This document shows, in pieces, positions 6,474 through 7,011 of a stretch of 7,011 bases of DNA. This DNA is from Calditrichota bacterium. Lineage in GTDB: Bacteria > Zhuqueibacterota > Zhuqueibacteria > Residuimicrobiales > Krinioviventaceae. The stretch lies in NCBI GenBank assembly GCA_003818595.1, contig RPQV01000182.1:1-7011 (forward strand), in the 5' to 3' direction. A program made the position numbers and the translations under genes. Numbering within the stretch: position 1 is the first letter of the stretch; each line of letters starts with the position of its first letter. The notes below the pieces were generated by a model. That model was not told the origin of the DNA, did not search any database, and worked only from the letters and a program-made list of their open reading frames with translations.

Positions 6474-7011
6474 TCAGATTCTCCGTCTGAGCCTGGCAAC
6501 AGGAATGTTCATCTGCTCGCGATATTTGGCCACCGTACGCCTGGCAACCGGATATCCTTTGACTTTGAGCATTTCCGATATTTTCTGATCATTCAGCGGA
6601 CGTTTCGCCGTTTCGACATCAATCATCTCTTTGATCAGGTTCTTGATCATTTTATTGGAAACATCTTCGCCGTCATCGGTGGTATATTTTTCGCTGAAAA
6701 AGTATTTCAGTTCAAAAACACCATATTCGGTCTGCACATACTTGCCGTTGGTGACACGGCTGATCGTCGAGATATCCATGCTGATTTCATCAGCGATGTC
6801 TTTCAAGATCATCGGCTTCAAGTACTCCGGGCCTTTGTCAAAAAACTCCTGCTGACGAGCGATAATCGCTTCCACAGTCCGCAGAATGGTGGCCCGACGC
6901 TGATGTATGGAATTGATCAGCCAGCGCGCGGATTCCAGACGCTGCCGAATGAAATCCCTCGCCTCTTTGCTGGTATTTTTTTTGTCCAGCATCATTTTTT
7001 TGTATTGATTA
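6474..7011 (-). CDS. rpoN: RNA polymerase sigma-54 factor, C-terminal part (5' end beyond window)
   Basis: Sigma-54 directs RNA polymerase to -24/-12 promoters that need an AAA+ activator. The frame is open to the right edge, giving 178 visible residues of a protein usually about 400-500 long. An internal ATG at 6995 is not a credible start, because the coding frame continues upstream of it and the match begins mid-domain. The fragment starts in the core-binding region with FIRQRLESARWLINSI (about 20-35). The helix-turn-helix region LKDIADEISMDISTISR (69-85) and NGKYVQTEYGVFELKYFFS (88-106) follow. The RpoN box ARRTVAKYRE is intact at 156-165 (bases 6545-6516); it contacts the -24 element. 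The C-terminus is complete, ending RLRRRI. The N-terminal activator-interacting Gln-rich region lies outside the window. It is followed within three bases by hslV. Confidence 0.97.
   Translation of the reverse strand, partial: NQYKKMMLDKKNTSKEARDFIRQRLESARWLINSIHQRRATILRTVEAIIARQQEFFDKGPEYLKPMILKDIADEISMDISTISRVTNGKYVQTEYGVFELKYFFSEKYTTDDGEDVSNKMIKNLIKEMIDVETAKRPLNDQKISEMLKVKGYPVARRTVAKYREQMNIPVARLRRRI

Noticed and set aside
6474..6995. A complete small regulator starting at ATG 6995
   Set aside because: The frame continues upstream to the window edge, and the sequence begins in the middle of the sigma-54 core-binding domain, so it is the C-terminal part of rpoN.

Overview
The window is a compact bacterial segment in which every gene I can support lies on the minus strand, so it reads from right to left. 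No gap between genes exceeds about 110 bases. I see no RNA gene, mobile element or CRISPR array.

Layout in transcription order. (1) At the right edge is the C-terminal part of rpoN, the sigma-54 RNA polymerase subunit; its 5' end lies outside the window. (2) hslV and (3) hslU encode the peptidase and the ATPase of the HslUV (ClpYQ) protease. (4) argF encodes ornithine carbamoyltransferase of arginine biosynthesis. (5) Next is a FemAB-like/GNAT-fold acyltransferase of unknown substrate. These five genes are packed with 3, 38, about 11 and 9 bases between them, and their ribosome binding sites lie inside or against the preceding gene. They look like one transcription unit. (6) After a roughly 108-base gap carrying palindromes and a period-8 direct repeat comes an exported, Tat-signal sulfatase of the formylglycine type. 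(7) After a further roughly 105 bases comes the 5' part of a large secreted protein. It has a Sec signal peptide, a beta-sandwich-like N-terminal domain and the start of a CotH-kinase-like domain. It runs off the left edge and is open in one frame from base 973 to base 1.

The first five genes are mostly housekeeping: transcription, ATP-dependent proteolysis and arginine synthesis. The last two are envelope or secreted functions of the kind found in environmental polysaccharide-using bacteria. Cofactor-dependent sulfatases with Tat leaders and extracellular CotH-domain proteins are common in Planctomycetes, Lentisphaerae and FCB-group lineages (Bacteroidota, Calditrichota, KSB1-like). With sigma-54 and HslUV, I infer a Gram-negative-type environmental bacterium of the FCB or PVC groups. 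This placement is low-confidence and rests on gene content only.

I did not find a clearly new system. The points most worth a second look are the CotH-like secreted protein next to the sulfatase, the repeat block in front of the sulfatase, and the coupling of argF and an acyltransferase to rpoN-hslVU.
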